Source: Lysobacterales bacterium (GTDB taxonomy: Bacteria > Pseudomonadota > Gammaproteobacteria > Xanthomonadales > Xanthomonadaceae). From it: a DNA stretch of 64,000 nt. Numbering within the stretch: the first letter of the stretch is position 1; each line of letters starts with the position of its first letter. The stretch is taken from positions 227,730 to 291,729 of the forward strand of contig JADKCY010000001.1 in NCBI GenBank assembly GCA_016718605.1, written 5' to 3'. Below, piece by piece: positions 1-8,586 of the stretch. A model generated the notes under the pieces. The model did no database searches, had not been told where the DNA came from, and saw nothing but the letters and a program-made list of their open reading frames with translations. The translations under genes and the position numbers were made by a program.

Positions 1-788
1 TACGGGCCTGTCGCGCCAACGGTTTCCGATCCATCAATGTTGATCTCATTTACGGACTTCCGCGCCAGAATCGCGCCGGTTTTGCCCAGACACTTGACAC
101 AGTTATTGCACAGCGACCAGATCGTCTAGCTGTCTACAGTTATGCGCACCTGCCAGAGTTGTTCAAGCCCCAGAAGCAGATTAACGCGAACGATCTGCCG
201 AGTGCGGAAGACAAGCTGGCGCTGCTGCAACTGGCAATCGAACGCCTTTCGGCGGCGGGCTACGTATACATCGGCATGGATCACTTCGCCCTGCCCGGTG
301 ATGACTTGGCACGTGCGCAGGCACGCGGCGGATTGCAACGCAACTTCATGGGCTACACCACCCATGCTGAAACTGACCTGATTGGTTTTGGCGTCAGTGC
401 CATCAGTAGTGTCGGTGATTCATACAGTCAGAATCCTCGTGACTTCGCTGGCTATTCGGCCTCACTCTGGAACGGCCGCCTGCCTTTGTGGCGTGGCCTG
501 CGTCTTGATGCCGACGATATCTTGCGCGCTGACTTGATCCAGCATCTGATGTGTCAGGGTGAAATTGATATCGCGGACATCGAAGCTCGGTACGACATTC
601 ATTTCGCAAGCTATTTTGCCGATGCTTTGGCGCAGCTCCCTGCACTGGAATCCGATGGACTGGTCACCTTGTCCGCTAAGCGGATCAAGGCCACCGAGCG
701 TGGTCGAATGCTGCTGCGCGTCGTGGCGATGTGCTTTGATCGGTATTTGCAGAACTCGGTCCCTGTCAGATTTTCCAAAGCGATCTGA
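1..788 (+). CDS. hemN: Oxygen-independent coproporphyrinogen III oxidase, C-terminal part
   Basis: This is the C-terminal part of a radical-SAM enzyme that decarboxylates coproporphyrinogen III to protoporphyrinogen IX in anaerobic haem synthesis. The 5' end, with the radical-SAM cysteine cluster, lies before the window; the frame is open from base 3. Visible family signatures are IYGLPRQ near the window start, YIGMDHFA, NFMGYTT, GVSAIS and a final MCFDRYL segment, which follow E. coli HemN almost word for word to its end. A TTG at 159 is only an internal codon, not a start. The gene converges on the hydrolase gene ending at 838. Identification is firm; function assumes an intact 5' part. Confidence 0.93.
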   Translation, partial: RACRANGFRSINVDLIYGLPRQNRAGFAQTLDTVIAQRPDRLAVYSYAHLPELFKPQKQINANDLPSAEDKLALLQLAIERLSAAGYVYIGMDHFALPGDDLARAQARGGLQRNFMGYTTHAETDLIGFGVSAISSVGDSYSQNPRDFAGYSASLWNGRLPLWRGLRLDADDILRADLIQHLMCQGEIDIADIEARYDIHFASYFADALAQLPALESDGLVTLSAKRIKATERGRMLLRVVAMCFDRYLQNSVPVRFSKAI

Positions 789-837
789 GCCAAGCTCAAA
801 GTTTGGTGACCCATCTGCCGGATGTTGCGTGCAGCCC

Positions 838-1788
838 TCACGATGGCGCGTTGCGGTCGAGCCATGTACCGAGACCTTGCGCGTTCAATTCGACATCCAT
901 AGCCAGCAACTCGCGCTGAATCTGTTCGCTGAGGGTGACCCCATGGGCACGTAATCGCTCCAGATAGAGTCGGCTTAGTCCGTCGCAGATCAAGGCGTGC
1001 CGATTTGCCGCTGGCACGTTTTCATGCGCTGCAGATGCAATCCGAACCATGCTATCGATTTGCTGCAGTAGTTCTTCGGCAAGCCTCTCAGGCTCCTCCA
1101 CGCACCCATAGTGGGTGAGATACATGCGGCGGGGATGCAGGCTCAGCATACGCCGAATCGAGGCTTTCAGCGCTTCGGGATCAAACTGTACTGGCGTGGT
1201 GGTGGGCATCGCCCAAGCGCCGTTTCGTGTATCGAATTCGCGGTAGGAGAGGCCAAACGTGTCTCCAGTGAAGAAAGCCTCCGCGAGTGGATCGTGCAGG
1301 ACGATGTGATGGCGTGCATGGCCCGGGGCGTCAAATACCTGCAAGGTGCGCCTTCCGAGCGAGATGCACTCGGCATCGCAGGCCTGTCGAATCCTTGCTG
1401 CAGGTATCGGAACCAAGTCTCCATAGGTTTTTTGAACGACGTCGGCACCATACACGGCGCTGGCACCGGCAACCAAGGCCGTCGGATCGATCATGTGGCG
1501 CTCGCCACGCGGATGAACCAGTAGTTCCGCACTGGGCAAATGCCGCATCAACAGTCCGGCACCACCAGCATGATCCAGGTGCACATGCGTCAGCACCACA
1601 TAGCGAACATCCGAAACCGTCAGACCGGCATTTGTCAAGGTATCCAGCATCGCGGGAACCGACGCATTGATACCGCTATCGATGAATGCAGCTTCGCCGC
1701 TGTCGACCAGCAAGTAGGCCGCATCGAAATGCCTTCGATGGAACCCTGTATCGATGGTGTAGACGCCCAACCCTACCCGCTCATCCAC
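838..1788 (-). CDS. MBL-fold metallo-hydrolase
   Basis: A 316-residue protein of the metallo-beta-lactamase superfamily, probably cytoplasmic because no signal peptide is visible. The zinc signature THVHLDHAGG puts His68, His70, Asp72 and His73 in place; HARHH near the middle and the FTGDTFG stretch are the later metal ligands. After about residue 220 there is a helical region of the kind seen in family members that hydrolyse thioesters, but the substrate cannot be told from sequence. The start is a GTG at 1788 with a GAGGTGG ribosome binding site a few bases upstream. It stands alone between hemN (convergent) and the HiPIP gene (same strand, 112 bases upstream). Confidence 0.8.
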   Translation of the reverse strand: MDERVGLGVYTIDTGFHRRHFDAAYLLVDSGEAAFIDSGINASVPAMLDTLTNAGLTVSDVRYVVLTHVHLDHAGGAGLLMRHLPSAELLVHPRGERHMIDPTALVAGASAVYGADVVQKTYGDLVPIPAARIRQACDAECISLGRRTLQVFDAPGHARHHIVLHDPLAEAFFTGDTFGLSYREFDTRNGAWAMPTTTPVQFDPEALKASIRRMLSLHPRRMYLTHYGCVEEPERLAEELLQQIDSMVRIASAAHENVPAANRHALICDGLSRLYLERLRAHGVTLSEQIQRELLAMDVELNAQGLGTWLDRNAPS

Positions 1789-1900
1789 CCTACCACCTCG
1801 ATCAGCAGTGTGACGTTGGAAAGCCTAGCAGGAGTCGTACAACGAATGGACCGAGACGACGGACACGCGGTTTCGCGTGCCCGTCAAATGCCTTCGCAGA

Positions 1901-2242
1901 TTAGCCCGCCTTGGGGGCCCAGGATGCACACCAACCCGCAGGTGCAACCGAGTTGGCAGGGAACAGCATGCAACCCAACGGGTCAGGACCGCCCTGCGCA
2001 AAATTGCAGTTGGCGCAACTACTGCCTGCCTTGAACTGCGGATGCTTGGCAGTATCCACCTTGGCGGCATCGTCAGTGTAGCCAAGCGCCACAGCTTGTG
2101 GATTGTCCAAGGCAAGCAGCGGCTTGTCCTGAGCGTGAGCGCGCTGGGAAATCAATTGAAATGCAATCGGTGCACTTACTGCCGCCAATGCGGCGTTACG
2201 CAAAAATGCACGTCTTGCCTTGCTTTCAGCTGGGTGGGACAT
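1901..2242 (-). CDS. hip: High-potential iron-sulfur protein (HiPIP), Tat-exported
   Basis: A 113-residue periplasmic electron carrier with one [4Fe-4S] cluster. Residues 1-37 form a twin-arginine signal (Arg10-Arg11 followed by AFLRN, then a hydrophobic stretch ending AHA), as expected for a protein folded with its cluster before export. The mature part carries the four cluster cysteines Cys76, Cys79, Cys91 and Cys105 with family spacing and aromatic surroundings (GWCASW). An ATG at 2242 with GGAG about 8 bases upstream is preferred over a 20-residue-longer frame, because the Tat motif then starts at residue 9. HiPIPs usually pass electrons from the bc1 complex to oxidases or photosynthetic centres; no such partner is adjacent. 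Confidence 0.9.
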   Translation of the reverse strand: MSHPAESKARRAFLRNAALAAVSAPIAFQLISQRAHAQDKPLLALDNPQAVALGYTDDAAKVDTAKHPQFKAGSSCANCNFAQGGPDPLGCMLFPANSVAPAGWCASWAPKAG

Positions 2243-2407
2243 GGTGTTGGCTCCAAAAGGACAGAATGCCGCAACCTGCGGCGGTGCAAGTTTGCACCAC
2301 ACGAGGCGGACATGACTTGCGCGCGGTCAAAGTCCATGCAGGCATGCTCGATTCAATGCCGAGGGATCAACCCCAATGAGGACACCCAGCCACATGCTGC
2401 GCTCCGC

Positions 2408-2413
2408 TACAAT
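2408..2413 (+). promoter_or_regulatory. Candidate -10 box for mtnB, possibly leaderless
   Basis: TACAAT ends six bases before the mtnB ATG at 2420. If it is a sigma-70 -10 element, the expected transcript start falls at or near the A of the start codon, giving a leaderless mRNA; there is also no ribosome binding site before that ATG. No good -35 box is visible 17 bases upstream. Confidence 0.4.
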
Positions 2414-2419
2414 TCGCCC

Positions 2420-3058
2420 ATGCTTACCCTGACTACCGTCGCTCGTACGAAGCTGCCCGATTGCGCCCAATCTATCGTCGACAACGCTGCCGAATTGGCC
2501 GCGTTTGGCTGGACGCCTGCAACCTCAAGCAATTTCTCATTGCGTCTCGATGAGCAACTGCTGGCGGTCACAGTGTCCGGTAAGGACAAGGGCAAACTCA
2601 CCACGGCAGACATCATGGTCGCCAATCTGCAGGGAGAAGCGGTCGAAACCGATCTGCGCCCTTCGGCAGAAACATTTCTGCACAGTCAGCTATACGCGCG
2701 CTTTCCGGATATCGGATGCGTGCTGCACACGCACTCTCGAACCCAAACGGTCGCCTCTCGTCTGTTTGCATGGCAAGGCTATGTTCGATTGGCCGGAATG
2801 GAGTTATTGAAGGCCTTTCGTGGTCACCAGACGCACGATGCCAGCATCGACCTGCCCATCCTTCCCAATCAACAAGACATGCGGCTGTTGGCAACTCAAA
2901 TCGAAGCAAAGCTTGGCGCACCCAATCTCTACGGCTACCTGATTGAAGGACATGGTCTATACGCGTGGGGCCGAGACATGACCGAGGCGCGTCGCCATCT
3001 GGAAGCCTTCGAATTTCTGCTCGCCTGTGAGCTCGACCTAAGGAACTTGCGTGCATGA
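2420..3058 (+). CDS. mtnB: Methylthioribulose-1-phosphate dehydratase
   Basis: A class II aldolase-fold enzyme of 212 residues that dehydrates 5-methylthioribulose-1-phosphate in the methionine salvage pathway. It shows the zinc ligands His103 and His105 in HTHSRT, the early TSSNFS motif, the conserved SGKDKG segment and the late EGHGLYAWG with the third histidine. The open frame runs back to 1877, but homology begins only at the ATG at 2420, where a candidate -10 box also sits. Its last four bases overlap mtnD (ATGA), so the two are almost surely co-translated. This is the first gene of mtnBDC plus the C13 peptidase. Confidence 0.93.
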   Translation: MLTLTTVARTKLPDCAQSIVDNAAELAAFGWTPATSSNFSLRLDEQLLAVTVSGKDKGKLTTADIMVANLQGEAVETDLRPSAETFLHSQLYARFPDIGCVLHTHSRTQTVASRLFAWQGYVRLAGMELLKAFRGHQTHDASIDLPILPNQQDMRLLATQIEAKLGAPNLYGYLIEGHGLYAWGRDMTEARRHLEAFEFLLACELDLRNLRA

Positions 3059-3609
3059 GCCAGTTACGCATATTTGATCAATCACAACCCATGAACGCGT
3101 TGTTCATGAGCCGCGACCACGCTGAAATTGCAGCCCAACTGAAGTTGTTGGGCGTACGATTTGAGCGCTGGCAGGCAACAGATGTCATCCGTTCCGGCGC
3201 GTCGCAAGAAGCGGTTATTGCTGCCTACTCGGCCGACATCGAACGACTGATGCAAGAAAATGGATATGTCAGCGTTGACGTGGTCAGTCTGACGCCAGAC
3301 CACCCCGAGCGCTTGACGCTACGCCAGAAATTTCTCAGCGAACACACTCATGGAGAAGACGAAGTTCGCTTTTTTGTTGCGGGTTCTGGACTGTTCAACT
3401 TGCACCCCAATGACAAAGTCTATGAAGTCCTGTGCGAAGCCGGCGATCTGATCAGCGTCCCCGCCAATACGCGGCATTGGTTCGACATGGGCGCCGCACC
3501 AAACTTCGTTGCAATTCGACTGTTCAACAACCCGGACGGTTGGGTGGCCATGTTTTCTGGCGACCCGATTGCCGAGCAATTCCCACGCTATGAGCAAGCG
3601 GTGGCCTGA
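3055..3609 (+). CDS. mtnD: Acireductone dioxygenase
   Basis: A 184-residue cupin that oxidises the acireductone intermediate of methionine salvage; with iron it gives the methionine precursor and formate, with nickel an off-pathway product including CO. All four metal ligands of the ARD family are visible: His97, His99 and Glu103 in EHTHGEDEVRFF, and His141 in NTRHWFDMG. Length is normal. It overlaps mtnB by four bases and abuts mtnC directly. Which metal it uses cannot be read from sequence. Confidence 0.96.
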   Translation: MSQLRIFDQSQPMNALFMSRDHAEIAAQLKLLGVRFERWQATDVIRSGASQEAVIAAYSADIERLMQENGYVSVDVVSLTPDHPERLTLRQKFLSEHTHGEDEVRFFVAGSGLFNLHPNDKVYEVLCEAGDLISVPANTRHWFDMGAAPNFVAIRLFNNPDGWVAMFSGDPIAEQFPRYEQAVA

Positions 3610-4326
3610 GTGATCACGATTTCTGCGCGAGCGGTACTGACGGATATTGAAGGCACCACGAGCTCGATTTCGTTTGTCAAAGAGGTTCTGTTTCCGTTCG
3701 CCCGGCGCGAGCTGCCCGGATTCTTGCAGTCACACCAAAACGATCCAGAGGTGATCCCCTGGATCAATCTGGTCGCCACCGAGATTGGCAACGCGCCTTC
3801 CATGGACGAGATCACAGCCGCGTTGCGACGCTGGATTGATGAGGACCGCAAGCACACCGCTCTCAAGGCATTGCAGGGCATGCTGTGGAAGGAAGGCTAC
3901 GAGAGCAGAGCCTACGCCGCCCATGTTTACGGCGATGCCGTGGGCGCGTTACGCAGATGGCACCTGGCCGGTTGGCCGCTGTATGTTTACTCGTCCGGGT
4001 CAGTAGCCGCACAACGACTTTTCTTCGCGCACAGTGAAGCAGGTGATCTATTGCCCTTGTTTCAGGGGTATTTCGACACCGAAATCGGCGCCAAACGGGT
4101 ATCGGACAGCTACCGCTGCATTGTCGCAAAGCTGGGACTATCGCCTACACACGTCGTCTTTCTGTCAGATGTTGTCGAAGAGTTGGATGCTGCGCGCGAA
4201 GCTGGCCTGCAGACCGTGCTTGTGGATAGACCTCAGGACTATCCACAAGCACGCCTCGATGCTGCCGATCACGATCACCCTCGCGTCGTCAGCTTTGACG
4301 ACATCCACTTAGACTTTGTCGAGTGA
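3610..4326 (+). CDS. mtnC: Enolase-phosphatase E1
   Basis: A 238-residue HAD-superfamily enzyme that both enolises and dephosphorylates 2,3-diketo-5-methylthiopentyl-1-phosphate to the acireductone used by MtnD. HAD motif I is LTDIEGTT with Asp12 and Glu14 (the DxE form typical of this family), motif II is the VYSSGSV segment, the motif III lysine lies in IGAKRVSDSY, and motif IV is FLSDVVEELDAA. The start is a GTG immediately after the mtnD stop, so translational coupling is likely. Its end lies just before the ATG of the C13 peptidase. Confidence 0.95.
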   Translation: MITISARAVLTDIEGTTSSISFVKEVLFPFARRELPGFLQSHQNDPEVIPWINLVATEIGNAPSMDEITAALRRWIDEDRKHTALKALQGMLWKEGYESRAYAAHVYGDAVGALRRWHLAGWPLYVYSSGSVAAQRLFFAHSEAGDLLPLFQGYFDTEIGAKRVSDSYRCIVAKLGLSPTHVVFLSDVVEELDAAREAGLQTVLVDRPQDYPQARLDAADHDHPRVVSFDDIHLDFVE

Positions 4327-4339
4327 CAGGCAAACAGCA

Positions 4340-5701
4340 ATGCCATGGTTGAGCGCGCTGCGCGCGGCATTCCGCCTGTCCTTATGGCGGATACGCGGCC
4401 GACCTGATCTCGGACCGCGCGCCTTGGTGATTGCGTTTGCGTTGCACTTTTCGCTCGACGCCTGGTTGTCCTGGCACGCCATCGAACCTCCGCGAGAGCT
4501 CTACTGGCCGCATGCCATCACATTGCTGGGCGCATTCGGGGTGCTCTGGCTGGCGAGCCTGACCGCTGCCAAAGCACTGCAGCGCCCGGTCCTTGCATGG
4601 AGCCTCGCGGGACATGCCGCATTGGCATTGCTGCCACTGCATCTGCTCTTGCGCCTGACACTCTCGGAGCCGCCGGAAACGGTCTTCGACTGGCTGCTCG
4701 CGTTGAGTAAACCTGCAGCACTCAATCCCGAAACCCGACACGGCGCGCTATGGCTGCTCGTCGCCGCGATCTACGGCTGGGTCGTATTGAGCCGTCTGTC
4801 TTGCTGGCTTGCGCGCGACGCACAGCGCGGTCGTCAACTACTCGCGACGCTTTGGCTCGCAGCAGGCGTACTGGTGGGCTTTGACGCGTCGCGCTACAGC
4901 ACGTTCTGGTATCCAAAATGGGATGAAACCCCGGCCGCGGAATTTGATGCCGAGGCGGCGATCTACGCGCAGCCCGAACTTTTGAATGACGCCCTCAGCA
5001 AATTGCAGGCTCAGACACCCGGGCAGCAAGACGTCTACGTGGTAGCTTTTGGAGGTGACGGCGCGGAGAAGGTGTTTCGCAACGAGGTTGAGTTCGCTGC
5101 GAAGCGATTTGGCGAACTGTTTGATGCGCAAAAACGCACAGTCCAGCTGATCAATCACCCCAGTCGAGTGCAGACCACGCCATTGGCGACCCGAACCAAC
5201 CTTGGAGTCGTATTGCGTAGGCTCGGTCAAATCCTTGATCCCTCAGAAGACCTTCTGATCCTGTTCATGACCAGTCATGGCACGGAGGATCCAAGCCTGT
5301 ATGTTGGACTGGATCCGCTCCCACTCAACCAGATAAGCCCGACGGATCTGAAGCAACTCTTGGACGAAGCTGGCATTCGCTGGCGAATTGCGATCATCTC
5401 CGCCTGTTACTCGGGTGGCTTCATACCGAGCCTCAAATCGCCCGACAGCTTGGTGATTACAGCCGCACGCGCAGATCGCACCTCGTTTGGATGCGGCAGC
5501 GGCGCAGAGTACACCTACTTCGGGCGCGCATTCCTCATCGACGCAATGCAGCACGCAACGGACTGGCGGGAAGCCTTTGAGCAAGCCAGCACCACAATTT
5601 CGCGCCAAGAAGCCAAAGAGAACCTCGAAGCTTCCGAGCCCCAGTTCGTGTTGGGCGACGCCATTCGCAACCGTCTGCCGCCGCTACGCCAGCCCCACTG
5701 A
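4340..5701 (+). CDS. Membrane-anchored C13 family (legumain/caspase-like) peptidase
   Basis: A 453-residue protein in two parts. Roughly the first 185 residues hold about four or five hydrophobic segments, so the N-terminus is an inner-membrane domain. The last 240 or so form a peptidase C13 fold (clan CD, as in legumain and GPI transamidase): the catalytic histidine is in MTSHGTED (about His313) and the catalytic cysteine in ISACYSGGF (about Cys356), both following hydrophobic strands as in the family. The ATG at 4340 is chosen; a TTG at 4316 inside mtnC would add eight residues. The 13-base gap to mtnC suggests one operon with methionine salvage. Its substrate is unknown; no partner is recognisable nearby. 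Confidence 0.82.
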   Translation: MPWLSALRAAFRLSLWRIRGRPDLGPRALVIAFALHFSLDAWLSWHAIEPPRELYWPHAITLLGAFGVLWLASLTAAKALQRPVLAWSLAGHAALALLPLHLLLRLTLSEPPETVFDWLLALSKPAALNPETRHGALWLLVAAIYGWVVLSRLSCWLARDAQRGRQLLATLWLAAGVLVGFDASRYSTFWYPKWDETPAAEFDAEAAIYAQPELLNDALSKLQAQTPGQQDVYVVAFGGDGAEKVFRNEVEFAAKRFGELFDAQKRTVQLINHPSRVQTTPLATRTNLGVVLRRLGQILDPSEDLLILFMTSHGTEDPSLYVGLDPLPLNQISPTDLKQLLDEAGIRWRIAIISACYSGGFIPSLKSPDSLVITAARADRTSFGCGSGAEYTYFGRAFLIDAMQHATDWREAFEQASTTISRQEAKENLEASEPQFVLGDAIRNRLPPLRQPH

Positions 5702-5760
5702 GCAACCCAATCGTTCGCAGCTTCGACCATCGGCGAAGTCGATGGCTGACCGTCGCATGC

Positions 5761-5766
5761 TAGAAT
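5761..5766 (+). promoter_or_regulatory. Candidate -10 box for the aminotransferase gene
   Basis: TAGAAT followed by TCGCGG lies 88 bases before the ATG at 5849. The same hexamer stands upstream of accD, parC and gyrA in this window, which raises its weight. No convincing -35 box is seen. Confidence 0.35.
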
Positions 5767-5848
5767 TCGCGGCGATTTTGCGCACTGCGTCATGGGCTGA
5801 AAGCCTTGCCCGACCCGTTGCTTCCCCCGCACCTTGCAGGATCATTCC

Positions 5849-7048
5849 ATGCCCAAGCTCGCCCAGCGCATGAGCCGCGCCAAACCCAGTGCAATCATGC
5901 TGATCGCCGAAAAGGCCCGCAAACTTAAAGCCGAAGGTCGTGACATCATCAGCTTTTCCATAGGCGTGCCCAATTTTCTGCCTGGCCCGCATGTCTATGA
6001 AGCCGCCAAAGCAGCGGTAGACAAGGACAGCGGCCAATACGGCAGCAACCGCGGTCCAGACGCGCTATTGGATGCTTTCTTGAAGCACATCGAAGCCGCG
6101 GGCTTCCACGGCTATCAGCGCAAGCATTGCGCGGTGGGCATTGGTGCCAAGCACATGCTCTACAACTTGGCCGAGGCCCTACTGGATCCCGGCGATGAAA
6201 TCGCCTTTCCAGCACCCTACTGGACCACCTACATGGACATCGCCGACATCGTTGGCGCCAAGGTACGTGTGCTGCCCTGCCCGGCCAGTCAGAACTACAA
6301 ACTTACTACGACGCAATTGGATGAAGCGCTATCACATCAGCCGAAGGTCTTCCTATTCAACAATCCGTCCAACCCGACGGGCATGGTGTATTCGCGAGAT
6401 GAGATCGCTGCGCTTGCCGACGTCATTGCCAAATACCCAGACACGTGGGTGATTACCGATGACATTTATCATCGGATGGTGTTTGGCGAGCATCACTACC
6501 ACAACTTCCTGCATTTTCGTCCGGATTTGGCTGATCGCGTCATCTTCGTTGACTCTTTGTCAAAAACCTACGGCATGCCGGGTTGGCGGGTCGGCTTTAT
6601 TGCCGGTCCCGAAGTGATAGCGCAGGCGATGGTAACGCTCAATTCGAACCACATCACCAATGTTCCGGAAGTCGCAGTCGCTGCCGCCATCGCCGCACTC
6701 TCTGGCCCGCAAGACATTCCGGCACGAAAGGTCCGCGAATTCGAAGTCGCCAGAGATCAGGTATTGGCGGCGATGCAAGCGATTCCCGGTGTGATTTGTC
6801 CGCGTCCGGAGGGTGCTTTCTACGTCTTTCCGGACATTTCCTGTGCGTTTGGAAAATCCCACGAGGGCCGTGCAATCCCCGACGATGTGGCGTTCTGCGC
6901 TGCACTATTGGAAGCCAAAGGGGTGGCCTGCGTGCCCGGCTCAGCATTCGGTGAGCCTCGCGCCATGCGAATCTCCTACACCTGTCCGCCCGCGCAGCTA
7001 CCCGAGGGGATGGCACGCATTCAACAGTTCTTTGCAGAGCTGACCTGA
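5849..7048 (+). CDS. Aspartate aminotransferase family protein (class I PLP aminotransferase)
   Basis: A 399-residue fold-type I PLP enzyme. The Schiff-base lysine is Lys239 in SLSKTYGMPGWRVGF; NNPSNPTG (about 171-178), the cofactor-binding Asp in ITDDIYH and the C-terminal arginine in MRISYTC, which binds the substrate carboxylate, are all present. The N-terminus (MSRAKPSAIMLIAEKA) and FSIGVPNF resemble the aspartate/prephenate aminotransferase subgroup, so a role in aspartate or aromatic amino acid synthesis is likely, but substrate is inferred. The ATG at 5849 is preferred over a TTG 15 bases earlier. The stop codon shares one base with the next ATG. Confidence 0.88.
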   Translation: MPKLAQRMSRAKPSAIMLIAEKARKLKAEGRDIISFSIGVPNFLPGPHVYEAAKAAVDKDSGQYGSNRGPDALLDAFLKHIEAAGFHGYQRKHCAVGIGAKHMLYNLAEALLDPGDEIAFPAPYWTTYMDIADIVGAKVRVLPCPASQNYKLTTTQLDEALSHQPKVFLFNNPSNPTGMVYSRDEIAALADVIAKYPDTWVITDDIYHRMVFGEHHYHNFLHFRPDLADRVIFVDSLSKTYGMPGWRVGFIAGPEVIAQAMVTLNSNHITNVPEVAVAAAIAALSGPQDIPARKVREFEVARDQVLAAMQAIPGVICPRPEGAFYVFPDISCAFGKSHEGRAIPDDVAFCAALLEAKGVACVPGSAFGEPRAMRISYTCPPAQLPEGMARIQQFFAELT

Positions 7049-7419
7049 TGCGCGTCGCGTTGGCACTGCTGTTGGGCCTTTCCAGCATGGGGCTGACGGC
7101 GCAGGATTTTTTCGCAAGTCCGCAAACCGACACGCCAATTGTCGCCGACGATCCCGTTCCCGCCGCATTTCGAGAGCGCCTGCATGAACCGAAAGTCGTG
7201 CTGTTCAGCGCGTCATGGTGCGACTACTGCAAGCTCGTTCAGCGCCAACTGGACGCGGCAAACATTGCCTATCTCAATCTCGATATCGAAACCGACCCGC
7301 TGGGCAAGGAGCTGCGTCCCTTGTTCCCCGGTGGCGACTTCGTACCCGTCACGATCATCGGGGACGGCGTGATCTACGGCGCCGACCCCAATCGCATCAT
7401 TGCCTTGGCACGGCAATGA
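7048..7419 (+). CDS. Small exported thioredoxin/glutaredoxin-like protein
   Basis: A 123-residue protein with a hydrophobic N-terminus (about residues 1-18) that looks like a signal peptide, followed by a compact thioredoxin fold. The redox centre is Cys58-Asp-Tyr-Cys61 in SASWCDYCK; the cis-proline is in FVPVTII, and the end YGADPNRIIAL fits the glutaredoxin-like C-terminal helix. It may reduce or oxidise periplasmic thiols; partner unknown. Its ATG overlaps the aminotransferase TGA by one base, so the two are probably translated together, and mdh follows 34 bases on. Confidence 0.75.
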   Translation: MRVALALLLGLSSMGLTAQDFFASPQTDTPIVADDPVPAAFRERLHEPKVVLFSASWCDYCKLVQRQLDAANIAYLNLDIETDPLGKELRPLFPGGDFVPVTIIGDGVIYGADPNRIIALARQ

Positions 7420-7453
7420 GTCACTCTCCCCGTCTGTTGTTCTGGAGTTGAAC

Positions 7454-8440
7454 ATGAAAAACCCCGTTCGCGTTGCTGTTACCGGCGCTGCCGGTCAGAT
7501 CGGTTACTCCCTGCTGTTCCGCATTGCCTCCGGCGAAATGTTGGGCAAAGATCAGCCAGTGATCCTGCAGATGCTCGAACTGCCGATGGAAAAGGCGCAA
7601 GCGGCGCTGAAAGGCGTCATGATGGAATTGGAAGATTGCGCCTTCCCCTTGCTGGCGGGAATGGTCGGCACGGATGATCCTGAGGTGGCCTTCAAAGACG
7701 TGGATGTCGCCCTGTTGGTCGGCGCGATGCCGCGTGGGCCGGGCATGGAGCGCAAGGACCTGCTGCTGAAGAATGCGGAGATCTTCACTGTCCAAGGCAA
7801 GGCGCTAAACAAGGTCGCCAGTCGCAACGTCAAAGTGCTGGTCGTCGGCAACCCGGCCAACACCAATGCATACATCGCAATGAAGTCCGCACCAGACCTC
7901 AACGCGAACAATTTCACCGCCATGCTGCGCCTTGATCATAACCGCGCACTGAGCCAGCTCTCCATCAAGGCCGACGTGGCCGTGGCCGATATCGAGAAGC
8001 TGGTGGTTTGGGGCAATCACAGCCCGACCATGTATCCCGACTATCGCTTTGCCAGCGTCGGCGGCGCCTCGCTGAAGGACAAGATTGGCGACGAAACATG
8101 GAACCGCGAGACCTTCATTCCCAAAGTTGGCAAACGCGGTGCCGCCATCATCGAAGCTCGTGGGCTGTCCTCGGCTGCCTCTGCAGCCAATGCAGCGATT
8201 GATCACGTCCGTGACTGGGTGCTCGGAACCAACGGCAAGTGGGTCACCATGGGTATCCCTTCCGACGGCAGCTACGGCATCCCGAAGGACGTGATGTTTG
8301 GCTACCCGGTCACCTGCAAGGATGGCAAGTACGAGATCGTGCAAGGCTTGGAGATCGACGAGTTTTCGCGTGACCGAATCAATTTCACCCTGAATGAACT
8401 CGAAGAAGAACGTTCCGGAGTGGCTCACCTTTTGGGCTGA
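7454..8440 (+). CDS. mdh: Malate dehydrogenase (NAD-dependent)
   Basis: A 328-residue citric acid cycle enzyme oxidising malate to oxaloacetate. The Rossmann motif is GAAGQIGYSLLF near residue 10, the mobile-loop arginines are in MPRGPGMERKD, the Asp/Arg pair in LRLDHNRA and the catalytic histidine in VWGNHSPTMYPD. This is the group of about 330 residues found in many Proteobacteria and related to cytosolic MDH, rather than the 312-residue E. coli type. The frame opens at 7400, but the ATG at 7454 begins the conserved N-terminus. Hairpins follow downstream at 8459-8491. Confidence 0.95.
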   Translation: MKNPVRVAVTGAAGQIGYSLLFRIASGEMLGKDQPVILQMLELPMEKAQAALKGVMMELEDCAFPLLAGMVGTDDPEVAFKDVDVALLVGAMPRGPGMERKDLLLKNAEIFTVQGKALNKVASRNVKVLVVGNPANTNAYIAMKSAPDLNANNFTAMLRLDHNRALSQLSIKADVAVADIEKLVVWGNHSPTMYPDYRFASVGGASLKDKIGDETWNRETFIPKVGKRGAAIIEARGLSSAASAANAAIDHVRDWVLGTNGKWVTMGIPSDGSYGIPKDVMFGYPVTCKDGKYEIVQGLEIDEFSRDRINFTLNELEEERSGVAHLLG

Positions 8441-8458
8441 GTACTCTGCGCGATCAGG

Positions 8459-8491
8459 CCATCAGAGGGCGATTTCGGTCGCCTCTGATGG
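8459..8491 (+). terminator. Hairpin after mdh
   Basis: CCATCAGAGG and CGA pair with TCG and CCTCTGATGG around a TTTCGG loop, with one bulged G. It starts 18 bases after the mdh stop. No U-run follows, so it may be a transcript-end stabiliser or a weak terminator. Confidence 0.55.
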
Positions 8492-8586
8492 CTGCATTTC
8501 GGGACGATGCAAGATCGAAACTCCGGCGCGCGTGCAGCGCGCATGCGACAATGCGTGTCCATCCACCCTATCCAAGGACTAAGCCC

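Noticed and set aside
1877..2419. 180-codon 5' extension of the mtnB frame
   Set aside because: It runs through the HiPIP gene on the other strand, has no homology, and the MtnB N-terminus starts at 2420.
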